From Yimella sp. cx-51 (GTDB taxonomy: Bacteria > Actinomycetota > Actinomycetes > Actinomycetales > Dermatophilaceae), in contig NZ_CP072113.1 of assembly GCF_017654605.1 (NCBI RefSeq), positions 1,364,001 through 1,428,000 of the forward strand: DNA of 64,000 nucleotides. Reading direction: 5' to 3'. The number at the start of each line of letters is the position of its first letter. Positions within the stretch are counted from its first letter, which is position 1. The notes below the pieces were generated by a model. The model was not told the DNA's origin. It was given only the letters and a program-made list of their open reading frames with translations, and made no database searches. Below, piece after piece: positions 30,386 to 40,671 of the stretch. The translations under genes and the position numbers were made by a program.

Positions 30386-30951
30386 TGTCCTCGCTCTTCG
30401 TCCTGGCCGGACCAACTGCCGTCGGCAAGGGCACCGTCGCAGCGTTCATCCGCGACCACTACCCGCGCGTGTGGTTGTCGGTGTCCGCCACCACCCGGAC
30501 GCCCCGTCCCGGTGAGGTCGACGGTGTGCACTACCACTTCGTCAGCCAGCAGGAGTTCGACCAGATGGCGGCCGATGGCGACCTGCTGGAGTACGCCGTC
30601 GTCCACGGACGCGCCAGCTACGGCACGCCCCGTCGGCCCGTGCTCGAGGCGATCAGCCAAGGACGGCTGCCGCTGCTCGAGATCGATCTGCAGGGCGCCC
30701 GCCAGGTGCGCGAGCGCATGCCGGATGCCCACTTCGTCTTCCTGGCTCCGCCAAGCTGGGACGAACTCGTGCACCGCCTCATCGGACGAGGTACCGAGAC
30801 CGCCGAGGAACAAGCCGTCCGGCTGGAGACGGCACGGGCCGAACTGGCCGCACAAGCGGAGTTCGACGCGACCATCGTCAACCAGGATGTTGGGGTTGCC
30901 GCCGCAGAACTCGTAGACTTGATGGAGCGGCACATTTCTGCCGCCCGATAG
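30385..30951 (+). CDS. gmk: Guanylate kinase
   Basis: Phosphorylates GMP to GDP. It has 188 residues. The P-loop is GPTAVGKGT at 9-17 (Ser-Gly of the more common GPSGVGKGT replaced by Thr-Ala). The GMP-binding region includes [19 protein letters not shown] and [15 protein letters not shown]. It overlaps mihF by one base; the mihF-gmk-rpoZ order is conserved across actinobacteria. Confidence 0.96.
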   Translation: MSSLFVLAGPTAVGKGTVAAFIRDHYPRVWLSVSATTRTPRPGEVDGVHYHFVSQQEFDQMAADGDLLEYAVVHGRASYGTPRRPVLEAISQGRLPLLEIDLQGARQVRERMPDAHFVFLAPPSWDELVHRLIGRGTETAEEQAVRLETARAELAAQAEFDATIVNQDVGVAAAELVDLMERHISAAR

Positions 30952-30985
30952 ACCACAACGCATACCGACGAAACGAGACTTCTTC

Positions 30986-31249
30986 GTGTCTGGCACCAAG
31001 GCCGCCCCCGAGGGCATCACCAACCCGCCGATCGACGACCTGCTGCAGGTCGCCGACTCCAAGTACGCCCTGGTCATCCTCGGCGCCAAGCGGGCCCGGC
31101 AGATCAACGCCTACTACTCGCAGCTGTCCGAAGGTCTGCTGGAGTACGTCGGCCCGCTGGTCGACAGCCAGATCAACGACAAGCCGTTGTCGATCGCGCT
31201 GCGCGAGATCAACGAGGGCTTGCTCAACATCGACAAGGTCGAGGCCTGA
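30986..31249 (+). CDS. rpoZ: RNA polymerase omega subunit
   Basis: Small subunit that chaperones the beta' subunit. It has 87 residues from the GTG at 30986. Recognisable by [19 protein letters not shown] and [10 protein letters not shown], the conserved region 1 of omega, and by the C-terminal [13 protein letters not shown]. It sits in the gmk-rpoZ-coaBC order; coaBC starts ten bases after its stop. Confidence 0.96.
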   Translation: MSGTKAAPEGITNPPIDDLLQVADSKYALVILGAKRARQINAYYSQLSEGLLEYVGPLVDSQINDKPLSIALREINEGLLNIDKVEA

Positions 31250-31259
31250 GCCTTACCCG

Positions 31260-32471
31260 ATGCGCATCGTCCTCGGGGTAGCCGGCGGCATCGCGGCCTA
31301 CAAGTCCTGCACCCTGCTGCGACGGTTCACCGAGTCGGGCCATGACGTCACGGTCGTTCCGACGGCCGCTGCCCTGCAGTTCGTGGGCGCCGCCACCTGG
31401 TCGGCGCTCTCGGGCAAGCCGGTGCACACCGAGGTGTGGGACGACGTGCACCAGGTGCCGCACGTCCGCATCGGGCAGCAGGCCGAACTTGTCGTGGTGG
31501 CACCGGCCACGGCCGACCTGCTCGCCAAGGCAGCCCACGGGCTGGCCGACGACCTGCTGACCAACACCCTGCTCACGGCGCGCTGCCCGGTGGTGCTCGC
31601 CCCGGCGATGCACACCGAGATGTGGACCAACGCCGCCACCCAGACCAACGTCGCCACCCTCCGCGAACGCGGAGTCGACGTCATCGACCCGGCCTCCGGA
31701 CGCCTCACCGGAGCCGACACCGGCCCTGGCCGGCTGCCCGAACCCGAGGACATCTTCGAGCACTGCCGCTCCTACCTGGACGCCGCAGAGCGAGCCGATG
31801 GTCCGCTGGCCGGCAAGCATGTCGTCATCACCGCCGGCGGCACACGCGAGCCGCTCGACCCGGTGCGCTTCCTGGGCAACCGATCCTCCGGAAAGCAGGG
31901 CTTCGCCCTCGCGGCGTCGGCGGCCAAGCGCGGCGCCCGCGTCACGCTCATCTCCACCTCCTCGCTGATTGCCCCCGGTGGTGTCGACCTCGTCCCGGTC
32001 GAGACCGCGCGGCAGATGGAGGAAGCCGTTCGAAGGCAGGACGCCGATGTGATCGTCATGGCGGCCGCCGTCGCAGATTTCCGCCCCGCGTCTGTGGCGA
32101 ACGCCAAGATCAAGAAGGGTTTCGCGGCAGGCGACCCGGACGCGCCGACGGTCGAGCTGGTGCGCAATCCCGACATCCTCGCCGGCCTGGTCGAACGCCG
32201 GGGGAGTGCGACCACTCCTTATCTGGTCGGCTTCGCCGCCGAGACCGGAGACGCCGAAGGCGACGTGCTGCACCACGCTCGCGCAAAACTGGCCCGCAAG
32301 AAGTGCGACCTGCTGGTCGCCAACGAGGTCGGCGAAGGCCTGACCTTCGGCCAGGACACCAGCACCGTCCACCTCCTGCGCGCCGACTCCGAGGCTGTGA
32401 CAATCGGCCCTGCCGACAAGAGCGTCATCGCAGATGCCATTTGGGATGCCGTCCAGCAAGACCTTCCCTGA
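31260..32471 (+). CDS. coaBC: Bifunctional phosphopantothenoylcysteine decarboxylase / phosphopantothenate-cysteine ligase
   Basis: Two consecutive steps of coenzyme A synthesis. It has 403 residues. The N-terminal flavoprotein decarboxylase domain (CoaC, about 1-185) begins [15 protein letters not shown] and includes [11 protein letters not shown]. The C-terminal ligase domain (CoaB) starts [20 protein letters not shown] with NRSSGKQG, and includes AAAVADFRP and the lysine-rich KIKK segment. The pair rpoZ-coaBC followed by metK and priA is standard. Confidence 0.96.
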   Translation: MRIVLGVAGGIAAYKSCTLLRRFTESGHDVTVVPTAAALQFVGAATWSALSGKPVHTEVWDDVHQVPHVRIGQQAELVVVAPATADLLAKAAHGLADDLLTNTLLTARCPVVLAPAMHTEMWTNAATQTNVATLRERGVDVIDPASGRLTGADTGPGRLPEPEDIFEHCRSYLDAAERADGPLAGKHVVITAGGTREPLDPVRFLGNRSSGKQGFALAASAAKRGARVTLISTSSLIAPGGVDLVPVETARQMEEAVRRQDADVIVMAAAVADFRPASVANAKIKKGFAAGDPDAPTVELVRNPDILAGLVERRGSATTPYLVGFAAETGDAEGDVLHHARAKLARKKCDLLVANEVGEGLTFGQDTSTVHLLRADSEAVTIGPADKSVIADAIWDAVQQDLP

Positions 32472-32475
32472 CCCG

Positions 32476-32481
32476 TACACT
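32476..32481 (+). promoter_or_regulatory. Possible -10 element for metK
   Basis: TACACT fits TANNNT and would give metK a leader of about 60 bases. No clear -35 is seen, and no SAM riboswitch is recognisable in the leader. Confidence 0.3.
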
Positions 32482-32544
32482 CAGGCCGGTTCCGCCGCGA
32501 CGCGCGGACCAGTCAGCAGCCGCTGCAACGAAGGAGACAAACAG

Positions 32545-33762
32545 GTGGCACGCCTTTTCACGTCCGAGTCGGTGACTGAAGGACACCCAGACAAGATCTG
32601 TGACCAGATCAGCGACTCGATCCTGGACGCCATGCTGGCCCAGGACCCGAACTCGCGAGTGGCCGTCGAGACGATGGTGACCACCGGCCTGGTGCACATC
32701 GCCGGCGAGGTGCGCACCGAGAGCTACGTTCCGATCGCCAAGTTGGTGCGCGACACCATCATGGAGGTCGGCTACGACTCCTCGCTCAAGGGCTTCGACG
32801 GCAACTCCTGCGGCGTCTCCATCTCGATCGGCGAGCAGTCGGCCGACATCGCCCAGGGTGTCGACCAGGCACACGAGCACCGCGCCGAAGGCGGCACGGA
32901 AGCACTCGACCTGCAGGGTGCCGGCGACCAGGGCCTGATGTTCGGTTACGCCTGCGATGACACCGCTGAGCTCATGCCGCTGCCGATCTTCCTGGCCCAC
33001 CGCCTCGCCGAGCGCCTCACCGCCGTGCGCAAGAGCGGCGAGTTGGCCTACCTGCGCCCCGACGGCAAGACCCAGGTCACCATCGCCTACGAAGGCGACA
33101 AGGCCGTCAAGCTCGACACCGTCGTGCTCTCCACCCAGCACTCCGAGGACATCTCCCTCGACGGCATGCTGGCCCCCGACATCGACACCCTGGTCATCCA
33201 GCCGACGCTGGCCGAACTCGCTGCGAGCGGCATCGAGCTCGACACCAGCGACTACCGCAAGCTGATCAACCCGACCGGCAAGTTCGTCATCGGTGGTCCG
33301 ATGGGCGACGCCGGTCTGACCGGTCGCAAGATCATCGTCGACACCTACGGCGGCATGGCTCGTCACGGTGGTGGCGCCTTCTCCGGCAAGGACCCCTCGA
33401 AGGTTGACCGTTCGGCCGCGTACGCGATGCGCTGGGTGGCCAAGAACGTCGTCGCCGCTGGCCTCGCCAAGCGCTGCGAGGTGCAGGTCGCGTACGCGAT
33501 CGGCAAGGCGCAGCCGGTGGGCCTCTACGTCGAGACCTTCGGCACCGAGACCGTCCCGCTCGACAAGATCCAGTCGGCGATCTCCAGCGTCTTCGACCTG
33601 CGTCCGGCGGCGATCGTGGAGCAGCTCGACCTGCTGCGTCCGATCTACAAGCCGACCGCCGCCTACGGCCACTTCGGCCGCACCTCGGCCGCAGGTGTCG
33701 ACAACCCCTTCACCTGGGAGCAGACCAACCGCGTCGACCAACTGCAGGCTGCAGCCAAGTAG
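32545..33762 (+). CDS. metK: S-adenosylmethionine synthetase
   Basis: Makes SAM from methionine and ATP. It has 405 residues from the GTG at 32545, with AAGGAG eight bases upstream. Motifs are [14 protein letters not shown] (His14, Asp16, Lys17), [12 protein letters not shown], and [20 protein letters not shown]. An upstream in-frame start in coaBC would add a non-conserved 37-residue tail and is rejected. The gene is followed by a strong terminator. Confidence 0.97.
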   Translation: MARLFTSESVTEGHPDKICDQISDSILDAMLAQDPNSRVAVETMVTTGLVHIAGEVRTESYVPIAKLVRDTIMEVGYDSSLKGFDGNSCGVSISIGEQSADIAQGVDQAHEHRAEGGTEALDLQGAGDQGLMFGYACDDTAELMPLPIFLAHRLAERLTAVRKSGELAYLRPDGKTQVTIAYEGDKAVKLDTVVLSTQHSEDISLDGMLAPDIDTLVIQPTLAELAASGIELDTSDYRKLINPTGKFVIGGPMGDAGLTGRKIIVDTYGGMARHGGGAFSGKDPSKVDRSAAYAMRWVAKNVVAAGLAKRCEVQVAYAIGKAQPVGLYVETFGTETVPLDKIQSAISSVFDLRPAAIVEQLDLLRPIYKPTAAYGHFGRTSAAGVDNPFTWEQTNRVDQLQAAAK

Positions 33763-33779
33763 GCGCGATCAGCGCTGCA

Positions 33780-33812
33780 ACAGCCCCCACCCGACACCTG
33801 CGTGGGGGCTGT
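33780..33812 (+). terminator. metK terminator hairpin
   Basis: A perfect 11-bp stem (ACAGCCCCCAC with GTGGGGGCTGT) and an 11-base loop, 17 bases after the metK stop and 48 bases before priA. It has no T-run. Confidence 0.8.
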
Positions 33813-33860
33813 CCGCCATGACCTGCCGGCGGTGTCGGGGCCGCCTGATAGAACGTCCTG

Positions 33861-35906
33861 GTGACTGATGAGGCGCACCCGGCGACACCGCAGCAGCTGG
33901 AACTGCTGCGCACCGCCGCGCGCGCGCCCGCCAAGAAGCCGGCGCCGATGGATCGCGCTCCGGTCGATCCGGTCGCGGTGGTGCTGCTCGACCTACCCGT
34001 CGCCCACCTCGACCGAGCCTTCGAGTACGCCGTGCCGGTCGCGCTGGACGAAGCGGCGCGCCCCGGGGTGCGGGTGAAGGTGAAGTTCGGCGCGCAGGAC
34101 GTCAGTGGCTATCTCATCCAACGCACCGCCACCGCCGAGCACGTCGGCGAACTCGTGCCGCTGCGCACCGTCGTCTCCGACGAACCCGTGCTCACCCCCG
34201 AAGTGTTGCGGCTGTGCCGACAGGTGGCCGTGGCGCAGGCGGGCTCCCTCTCGGACGTCGTCCGTCTTGCTGTGCCGCCGCGGCATGCCCGGGCCGAAGC
34301 AGCTCTCCCGATGGATGCCACGCCGCCGTGGACGCCCGCCCTCGAATCAAGCGCCGCCTGGGCTCGATATCCGGCCGGTAGCGCGCTGCTGCGCCGCATC
34401 GCCGAGGGTGAAGCTCCGGCAGCCTCCTGGCTCGCGCTTCCCACCGTCGATCCGGAGGCCGACTGGCCGCGGGCCCTGGCCGACGCTGCGCGCACCGCGA
34501 TGGCGGCTGGGCGCGGGGTGATCATCACGTTGCCCGACCACCGCGACGTGGAGCGCGTTGCTCACGAACTGGGGGAGTTGGTCGGCAAGGACGCCTTCGT
34601 GCGCCTCACCGCCGACCAGGGTCCGCAGGCCAGATACACCGCCTGGCTGAAGGCGCTGCGTGGTCAGGTGCGTTGCGTCATCGGCAACCGGGCGGCTGCC
34701 TTCGCCCCAGTGCACGATCTCGGGCTGCTGGTCTGCTGGGACGACGGCGACAACCTGCTGGCCGAACCCCGCGCCCCCTATCCGCACACTCGCGACGTGC
34801 TCTGGCGGCGACACGTCGACACCGCAGCGGCGCTGGTGCTGGGTGGTTTCGCGCGCTCGGTCGCGGTGGAGCAATGGGTGCAGGAGGGACGCCTGCAGTC
34901 GGTGCATGCGCGCCCGGTGCGGGCTGAACTTCCCTACTTCAGCGTCGCGGGTGACGACCGGGAGGTCGAGCGGCACGGCGCGGCCGCGAAGGCGCGACTG
35001 CCGGCCAGTGCCTGGCAAGCGGTGCACGACGGTCTGCAGCACGGCCCGGTGCTGGTGCAGGTGCCCCGACGCGGCTACGTTCCCCGGCTGCGCTGCAGCA
35101 CCTGCGGCCACGGCGCCGACTGCCCGGTCTGTCACGGTCCACTGCAGGTGCGGGACGCCGACCAGACGCCGCGCTGCTCCTGGTGCGACACCCCGGCGGA
35201 GCACTACCGCTGTCCTGAGTGCGACGGAGCGACGCTGCGCGCATCGGTCGTGGGGGCCCGCCGGACGGCCGAGGAGTTGGGTCGGGCATTCCCGGGCACA
35301 CCCGTCGTCCGTTCTGGCGCCGGCCAGGTGTTGGGACGCGTCCCCGCCGCTTCGGCGCTGGTCATCTCCACCCCCGGAGCCGAACCCGTGGCCGAAAGCG
35401 GCTACACGGCGGTGCTGCTGCTCGACGGGTGGGCCATGGTCGACCGACCTTCGTTGGCGAGCAACGAGCAAGCACTGCGGCAATGGATGGCCGCGTCGGC
35501 GCTGTGTCGACCCGCGGCGACCGGGGGCAAGGTGGTGCTCGCCGGAGTGGACGCATCGGTGCAGGTCGCCCAAGCGTTGCTGCGTTGGGCGCCTGCTGCA
35601 CTGGCTGGGAGCGAGTTGGCCGCGCGCGCCGCACTCGGGCTACCGCCGACCCGCTGGACAGCCTCACTGACCGGAAAGGCTGCTGAAGTGGCCGCTGCCG
35701 CAGCGACTGTGCCCGACTGGATGACGCGGCTCGGTCCGGCGCCGTTGCCAGGCGAAGGCGACCAGGTGCGGTTACTGGTCAGCGCCGACCATGCCGCGGC
35801 CAGGGATGCTGCCCGTGCAATCAGCGCGCTGCGTGCCGCTAGGAGCCTGGCGCGATCCAAGGAACCCCTCGCCGTGCGGGTCGACCCGGACGGCTCGTCG
35901 TTGTAG
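33861..35906 (+). CDS. priA: Primosomal protein N' (PriA) homologue lacking helicase motifs
   Basis: Replication-restart protein family, 681 residues. The N-terminal 3'-DNA-binding domain (LPVAHLDRAFEYAVP onward) is intact, and a zinc-binding region of paired cysteines spans about residues 411-455 (CSTCGHGADCPVC, CSWC and CPEC). The ATPase is degenerate: no GxGKT Walker A appears where one is expected, and the DEAH position reads VCWDDGDNL. This is usual for actinobacterial PriA, which is annotated as a probable replication restart protein. It may act as a loading scaffold instead of a motor. The GTG start at 33861 follows the metK terminator. Confidence 0.9.
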   Translation: MTDEAHPATPQQLELLRTAARAPAKKPAPMDRAPVDPVAVVLLDLPVAHLDRAFEYAVPVALDEAARPGVRVKVKFGAQDVSGYLIQRTATAEHVGELVPLRTVVSDEPVLTPEVLRLCRQVAVAQAGSLSDVVRLAVPPRHARAEAALPMDATPPWTPALESSAAWARYPAGSALLRRIAEGEAPAASWLALPTVDPEADWPRALADAARTAMAAGRGVIITLPDHRDVERVAHELGELVGKDAFVRLTADQGPQARYTAWLKALRGQVRCVIGNRAAAFAPVHDLGLLVCWDDGDNLLAEPRAPYPHTRDVLWRRHVDTAAALVLGGFARSVAVEQWVQEGRLQSVHARPVRAELPYFSVAGDDREVERHGAAAKARLPASAWQAVHDGLQHGPVLVQVPRRGYVPRLRCSTCGHGADCPVCHGPLQVRDADQTPRCSWCDTPAEHYRCPECDGATLRASVVGARRTAEELGRAFPGTPVVRSGAGQVLGRVPAASALVISTPGAEPVAESGYTAVLLLDGWAMVDRPSLASNEQALRQWMAASALCRPAATGGKVVLAGVDASVQVAQALLRWAPAALAGSELAARAALGLPPTRWTASLTGKAAEVAAAAATVPDWMTRLGPAPLPGEGDQVRLLVSADHAAARDAARAISALRAARSLARSKEPLAVRVDPDGSSL

Positions 35907-35915
35907 CTCAAGCGA

Positions 35916-35921
35916 TAGCGT
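35916..35921 (+). promoter_or_regulatory. Leaderless-type -10 box before the HAD gene
   Basis: TAGCGT ends six bases before the ATG at 35928, and no ribosome site precedes that ATG. This is the arrangement expected of a leaderless transcript. It lies just past the priA stop. Confidence 0.45.
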
Positions 35922-35927
35922 TCCGGC

Positions 35928-36593
35928 ATGGATTTCGACCTGCCCGACGATGCCCGGTTCGCCCCGGCACCCGCCGAAGTCGTCGTCTTCGACCTGGGAA
36001 ATGTGCTCATCCGGTGGCAGCCGGAGCTCGCGGTTGCCGCGGCCCTGGGCGCTGAAGCCGCCCGGGAGTTCGTGCACCACGACCAGTTCGACTTCTTCGC
36101 CTGGAACCTCGACAACGACGCCGGCCGCGACCTCGACGGGGCCGTGCAATGGGTGCAGGAACACCACCCCGAACTCGCACCTGCCGCACAGGCATATGTC
36201 GACCATTTCGAGGCCTCCTTGAGTCCGATCGAGGGGTCCATCTCCCTGCTGAAAGAACTCCAGGCCGCCGACATCCCGCTCGTGGCCCTCACCAATTGGT
36301 CGGCTCCGTTGTTCCAGAAGGCCGTGGAGCGGTACGACTTCCTCGACATCTTCGAAGACATCGTCGTTTCCGGTGAAGAGGGTGTGGTCAAGCCCGACCC
36401 GGAGATCTGGGAAGTGCTCGCCGAACGCACCGATCACCTCGCCGGGTTGGAAGACTTCCTGTTCATCGACGACTCCCTGCCCAACGTCCAATCGGCTGTT
36501 GTGGCCGGTTTGGACGCAGTGCAGTTCACCTCGCCGGAGGAGTTGCGTCAGGATCTCGTCGTGCGCGGCTTCCCGGTGCGGGTTGCGGCCTGA
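35928..36593 (+). CDS. HAD-superfamily phosphatase (YihX-like)
   Basis: 221-residue haloacid-dehalogenase hydrolase. Motif I is VVFDLGNVLIRW; its second acidic position is Asn, so it reads D-x-G-N rather than D-x-D. Motif II is ALTNWS, the lysine is in VVKPDPEIW, and the last acidic motif is LFIDDSLPNVQSA. The DLGNV form and the C-terminal region resemble YihX-type alpha-D-glucose-1-phosphatase and epoxide-hydrolase-N-like HADs. The substrate is not predictable. It stands between priA and fmt, where many relatives have no gene or a different one. Confidence 0.8.
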   Translation: MDFDLPDDARFAPAPAEVVVFDLGNVLIRWQPELAVAAALGAEAAREFVHHDQFDFFAWNLDNDAGRDLDGAVQWVQEHHPELAPAAQAYVDHFEASLSPIEGSISLLKELQAADIPLVALTNWSAPLFQKAVERYDFLDIFEDIVVSGEEGVVKPDPEIWEVLAERTDHLAGLEDFLFIDDSLPNVQSAVVAGLDAVQFTSPEELRQDLVVRGFPVRVAA

Positions 36594-36648
36594 ATGTCGT
36601 TGGTGCACAACCTTGTTGGTTGCCCGAATCTGAGCAGGTGAGTTGACG

Positions 36649-37572
36649 ATGCGACTGGTCTTCGCCGGTACACCGCAGGCGGCCGTGCCCTCCCTGCAGG
36701 CGCTGCTGGAATCGCGCCACGAGGTCATCGGTGTCGTCACCCGGCCCGATGCACCCGCTGGGCGGGGCCGCAGCCTGCGTCCATCCCCGGTCAAGCAGGT
36801 CGCCGTGGAGGCCGGCATCGAGGTGGCGACACCGAAGCATCCACGCGAGGACGACTTCCAGCAGTGGCTGCGCGCGCAGGCGCCTGATGCATGCCCGGTC
36901 GTGGCCTACGGCGCGCTCGTGCCGCGTCCGGTGCTCGACATCCCGGCCAACGGCTGGATCAACCTGCACTTCTCGTTGCTGCCTGCGTGGCGCGGTGCAG
37001 CACCCGTGCAACACGCTCTGCTGCACGGCGACGACGTCACCGGTGCTACCACCTTCCTGCTCGAGGAAGGTATGGACACCGGTCCGGTGCTCGGCACGAT
37101 GACCGAGACCATCCGCCCGACCGACACCGCGGGCGACCTGTTGGAGCGGCTCGCCATCGCCGGCGCTGGGCTGCTCGTCGCGACCCTGGACGCGATCGAG
37201 GAAGGCACGGTCACGGCGGTGCCGCAGCCGGCCGAAGGTGTATCCATGGCACCCAAGATCAGCGTCGATGATGCCCGCATCAGATGGCACGAACCGGCGT
37301 TCGCCGTCGACCGACGGGTGCGCGCGTGCACCCCCGGCCCGGGTGCATGGACGAGCTTCCGCGACGCCCGGTTGAAGGTGCAGGCAGCGCGACCGACCGA
37401 ACAAGATGGCCTGGCACCGGGTGAGCTGCGGGTCACCAAGAACGCCGTGTACGTCGGCACCGGGGCAGGCGGCGTCGAACTCGGCGTCGTGCAGCCCCAT
37501 GGCAAGAAAGCGGTGAACGCGGCCGACTGGGCTCGCGGTGCACGCATCGAGGAGCGGGAGATGTTGGTATGA
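36649..37572 (+). CDS. fmt: Methionyl-tRNA formyltransferase
   Basis: Formylates initiator Met-tRNA with 10-formyl-THF. It has 307 residues from the ATG at 36649, with AGGTGAG five bases upstream; a TTG at 36643 would add two residues. The N-terminal catalytic domain starts [16 protein letters not shown] and carries [18 protein letters not shown], with the catalytic Asn and His, and GMDTGPVL. The C-terminal OB domain has the [12 protein letters not shown] segment. It overlaps rsmB by four bases. Confidence 0.96.
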   Translation: MRLVFAGTPQAAVPSLQALLESRHEVIGVVTRPDAPAGRGRSLRPSPVKQVAVEAGIEVATPKHPREDDFQQWLRAQAPDACPVVAYGALVPRPVLDIPANGWINLHFSLLPAWRGAAPVQHALLHGDDVTGATTFLLEEGMDTGPVLGTMTETIRPTDTAGDLLERLAIAGAGLLVATLDAIEEGTVTAVPQPAEGVSMAPKISVDDARIRWHEPAFAVDRRVRACTPGPGAWTSFRDARLKVQAARPTEQDGLAPGELRVTKNAVYVGTGAGGVELGVVQPHGKKAVNAADWARGARIEEREMLV

Positions 37573-39068
37573 GCGAGGACACTTCGGGCTTCCGTAATGC
37601 CAAGGGCCGGCAGCGACCTCAGGTACGGCGCGACGCCGACCGCGGCCGGTCGCAGCAGCGCCCTTCCGAACGTCGACGCAGCACCGATCCGGCGCGCCGG
37701 GTGGCGTGGGATGTTATTCGTGAGGTGCATGAGAAGGACGCCTACGCCAACCTCGCGCTCCCAAGAGCTTTGCGAGACAGGCGAATCAGCGGTCGTGATG
37801 CGGCCTTCGCCAGTGAGCTGGCCTACGGCACGCTGCGGATGCAGGGCTTCTACGACAAGGTGATCGAACCCTCCGCAGGGCGCGGCGTCGGCCAGATCGA
37901 TCCCGCCGTGCTCGACACCTTGCGCCTGGGTGCCCACCAGTTGCTCGGCATGCGGGTGCCCTCCCACGCCGCTGCGTCCGAGACGGTCGCGCTGGCCCGA
38001 GAGGTCAACGGGGCCGGCGCCGCGGGCTTCGTCAACGCGGTGCTGCGGCGCATCAGCGAGCGCAGTCGCGAGGAGTGGGTGCGCGAGGTGACCGCCGGTC
38101 GGCAGCCGTTGGAGGCGCTGGGCGTCGAGCACTCCCACCCCGACTGGATCGTGCGAGCCCTGCGCGGAGCGCTGGTCGGATCAGGCGCCGCTACTGCCGA
38201 CAACGTCGATGAAGACCTGCAGCGTCTGCTGGCTGCCGACAACGACCCGGCCGACGTGATGCTCGTGGCACGACCAGGTCTCTCGACCGTCGATGAACTC
38301 GTACAGGCCGGCGCCGTGGCCACGGGCTTGTCGCCCTTCGGTGCCCGCTGGGGTGGGGGAGACCCCGGCAGTATCGCCGCCGTTCGCGACACCCGGGCTG
38401 CGGTGCAGGACGAGGGCTCGCAACTCTTGGCCATCGCGCTGGCAGCGGTGCCAGTTGACGGAGAGCAGCAGGAATGGCTCGACCTGTGCGCCGGGCCGGG
38501 TGGGAAGGCAGCGCTCCTTGCCGCGTTGGCGGCCGAGCAGGGCGCTGTGCTCTTCGTCAACGAGGTGAGCGATCACCGCACCGAACTGGTGCGTCGCACG
38601 ATGGACGCCGTGCTGCGTTCCGGCGTCGAGGTGATGATCGGCACCGGTGATGGTCGCGACCTCGGCGCGGAGGAGCCCAACACCTACGACAAGGTGCTCG
38701 TCGATGCGCCGTGCACCGGGTTGGGTGCGCTGCGTCGGCGTCCGGAAGCGCGCTGGCGCAAGTTGCCGGCCGATGTCGCCCCACTCACCACGCTCCAGGG
38801 TGAACTGCTCGACTCCGCCATCGCCGCCACCAAACCGGGCGGTGTCATCGGCTACGCGACCTGCAGCCCACACACCGCGGAGACCGCACAGGTCGTCGCC
38901 GACGCGCTCAAGAAGCATCCCAACGTGGTGCAGGAGGATGCGCGACCCTACTTCCGCGACGCCTCTGGTACACCGGTTGAGGGGCTGGGCGAGGGTCCGG
39001 CCGTCCAACTCTGGCCACATGTCCACGGCACCGACGCGATGTTCTTCGCGTTGCTTCGCAAGAACTGA
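37569..39068 (+). CDS. rsmB: 16S rRNA (cytosine-967-C5)-methyltransferase, RsmB/NOP family
   Basis: SAM-dependent RNA methyltransferase of 499 residues. An arginine-rich N-terminus of about 45 residues leads into a NusB-like RNA-binding domain ([20 protein letters not shown]). The Rossmann methyltransferase domain shows [18 protein letters not shown], the catalytic [19 protein letters not shown], and [11 protein letters not shown] with the second cysteine. The fmt-rsmB-rpe order is common in actinobacteria. Confidence 0.94.
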   Translation: MSEDTSGFRNAKGRQRPQVRRDADRGRSQQRPSERRRSTDPARRVAWDVIREVHEKDAYANLALPRALRDRRISGRDAAFASELAYGTLRMQGFYDKVIEPSAGRGVGQIDPAVLDTLRLGAHQLLGMRVPSHAAASETVALAREVNGAGAAGFVNAVLRRISERSREEWVREVTAGRQPLEALGVEHSHPDWIVRALRGALVGSGAATADNVDEDLQRLLAADNDPADVMLVARPGLSTVDELVQAGAVATGLSPFGARWGGGDPGSIAAVRDTRAAVQDEGSQLLAIALAAVPVDGEQQEWLDLCAGPGGKAALLAALAAEQGAVLFVNEVSDHRTELVRRTMDAVLRSGVEVMIGTGDGRDLGAEEPNTYDKVLVDAPCTGLGALRRRPEARWRKLPADVAPLTTLQGELLDSAIAATKPGGVIGYATCSPHTAETAQVVADALKKHPNVVQEDARPYFRDASGTPVEGLGEGPAVQLWPHVHGTDAMFFALLRKN

Positions 39069-39086
39069 CGAAAGACGTTGTTCCAC

Positions 39087-39743
39087 ATGCAGATCGCTCC
39101 CAGCATCCTCTCGGCCGATTTCGCCAACCTGCAGACCGAGCTCGACCGCATCAGCAACGCCGACTGGGCACACGTCGACGTGATGGACGCCCACTTCGTG
39201 CCCAACCTCACGCTGGGTCTGCCGGTCGTGGAGTCGCTGCTGAAGATTTCGCCGATCCCGCTCGACTGCCACCTGATGATCGAAGACCCTGATCGGTGGG
39301 CGCCGCAGTACGCCGAGGCCGGGGCGCAGAGCGTGACCTTCCACATCGAGGCCGCCCGTGAGCCGGTGAAGCTGGCTCGGGCGCTGCGTGCCGCCGGTGC
39401 TCGTGCGTCCATGGCGATCAAGCCGGGCACCGACTTCGCTCCCTACGAGGAGCTGCTGCCCGAACTCGACATGGTGCTGGTGATGACGGTCGAGCCCGGC
39501 TTCGGTGGCCAGTCGTTCATGGCCGACCAGATGCCGAAGGTGCGCCAGGTACGGGAGGCGGTGCGTCGTCATGGCGGCGAGATCTGGGTGCAGGTCGACG
39601 GCGGCGTCTCGGCCAAGACCATCGAGCAGTGCGCCGAAGCCGGCGCGGACGTGTTCGTGGCCGGCTCCGCGGTGTACGGCGCTGACGACGCCGCGGCCGC
39701 GGTCGACGAACTGCGCAATGTGGCAGCCGCCTGCCAGCACTGA
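39087..39743 (+). CDS. rpe: Ribulose-phosphate 3-epimerase
   Basis: Interconverts ribulose-5-P and xylulose-5-P in the pentose phosphate pathway. It has 218 residues from the ATG at 39087 ([16 protein letters not shown]). Metal and catalytic motifs are [33 protein letters not shown] and [14 protein letters not shown] nine bases earlier is rejected because the conserved N-terminus begins at the ATG. Confidence 0.96.
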   Translation: MQIAPSILSADFANLQTELDRISNADWAHVDVMDAHFVPNLTLGLPVVESLLKISPIPLDCHLMIEDPDRWAPQYAEAGAQSVTFHIEAAREPVKLARALRAAGARASMAIKPGTDFAPYEELLPELDMVLVMTVEPGFGGQSFMADQMPKVRQVREAVRRHGGEIWVQVDGGVSAKTIEQCAEAGADVFVAGSAVYGADDAAAAVDELRNVAAACQH

Positions 39744-39751
39744 CACAAACG

Positions 39752-39778
39752 CTGACGTATCGGCACTGACGCATCGGC
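39752..39778. repeat. Two 13-base near-identical direct repeats
   Basis: CTGACGTATCGGC (39752-39764) and CTGACGCATCGGC (39766-39778) differ at one base and are 14 bases apart, in the 80-base gap between rpe and the DUF488 gene. They could be a tandem protein-binding site or just a small duplication. Confidence 0.5.
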
Positions 39779-39823
39779 CGCGGCCAGGGTCGAGCGGCGT
39801 ACGGTCGAAGCCGAGGTGATCGG

Positions 39824-40369
39824 ATGAACGACCGCGACATCTGGACGATCGGTCATGGCGGCACGCCGTGGGTCGATTTCGTCGATCAACTGCGCGCGAA
39901 CGGCATCCAGGTCGTGGCCGACGTCCGAGCCCTTCCGGGATCGAAGCGTTCGCCGCAGTTCGACCAGGACGCGATGCGTGAGGCACTGAGCGAAGCGGGC
40001 ATCGATTACGAGCATCTGCTCGGCCTGACCGGACGACGCCGCAAGCAGGGCGTCGACGAGGCCATCAACGCCGGATGGCAGAACGCCAGCTTCCGCAACT
40101 ACGCCGACTACGCGCTGTCCGCGCAATTTTGCGAAGCGCTGGAGCAACTGGAAGAACTCGCGGCGACGCGGAGGGTGGCCGTGTTGTGCGGCGAACCGGT
40201 GCCGTGGCGTTGCCATCGTCTACTCCTCGCCAATGCGCTTATGGCACAAGGCTGGACAGTGCACCACATCATGGGTGACCGGCCAGCTCAACAGCATCGG
40301 CTCGGGCAGTGGGGTGCGCAACCGAAAGTCGCAGCTGACCACACGGTGACCTATCCGGCGCACAGCTGA
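39824..40369 (+). CDS. DUF488 domain-containing protein
   Basis: 181 residues with the DUF488 pattern: IWTIGHGGTPWVDFVDQL at the N-terminus, VVADVRALPGSKRSPQFD, and near the end VAVLCGEPVPWRCHRLLLAN with conserved cysteines and histidine. The ATG at 39824 follows GAGGTGAT. The function of the family is unknown; it appears in genomes as a stand-alone cytoplasmic protein. Confidence 0.85.
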   Translation: MNDRDIWTIGHGGTPWVDFVDQLRANGIQVVADVRALPGSKRSPQFDQDAMREALSEAGIDYEHLLGLTGRRRKQGVDEAINAGWQNASFRNYADYALSAQFCEALEQLEELAATRRVAVLCGEPVPWRCHRLLLANALMAQGWTVHHIMGDRPAQQHRLGQWGAQPKVAADHTVTYPAHS

Positions 40370-40464
40370 CCGCGGAGGACCCGGTGGGCAGGAGCACCGC
40401 GCTGCGCAGCGATCTGGCTCATGATGGAAACGGTTGACACATCCGAGCCGAGGAGCTGAAGCCG

Positions 40465-40671
40465 GTGAGCAAGGTCATCGAGACCATCGAGCAGCAGGAC
40501 GACCTGGACCAGTATGTCGCCCCGTCCGCCAAGATCGCCGGCAAACTCACCTCCGGGACCACGGTCAAGAATGCGCTGCCAGGCACGTGGCTCGGGCATT
40601 CGCTGCACCCGCAGGGTCGAGAACGTCCGGGTGCAGGTCCGGGCGAGGATCTGACTGCAGGCTCGTTGTGA
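40465..40671 (+). pseudogene. Truncated remnant of a DUF2231 membrane-protein gene
   Basis: From the GTG at 40465 (GAGGAG at 40450-40455) there are 68 codons. The first 50 or so (IETIEQQDDLDQYVAPSAKI, then ALPGTWLGHSLHP) match the soluble start of DUF2231 proteins, in which GTWLGHPLHP leads directly into the membrane helices. Here the sequence departs right after LHP into glycine- and arginine-rich residues and stops, so all membrane segments are missing. The conserved Pro of LGHPLHP is Ser. The stop overlaps the next GTG. It is most likely the relic left by an internal or 3' deletion. Confidence 0.6.

Noticed and set aside
32472-32544. SAM riboswitch before metK
   Set aside because: The 73-base leader is too short and lacks the SAM-I/II/IV cores; only a weak -10 is seen.
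40434-40439. Perfect TTGACA -35 hexamer upstream of the DUF2231 relic
   Set aside because: No TANNNT -10 box lies 16-19 bases downstream, so I do not call a promoter.
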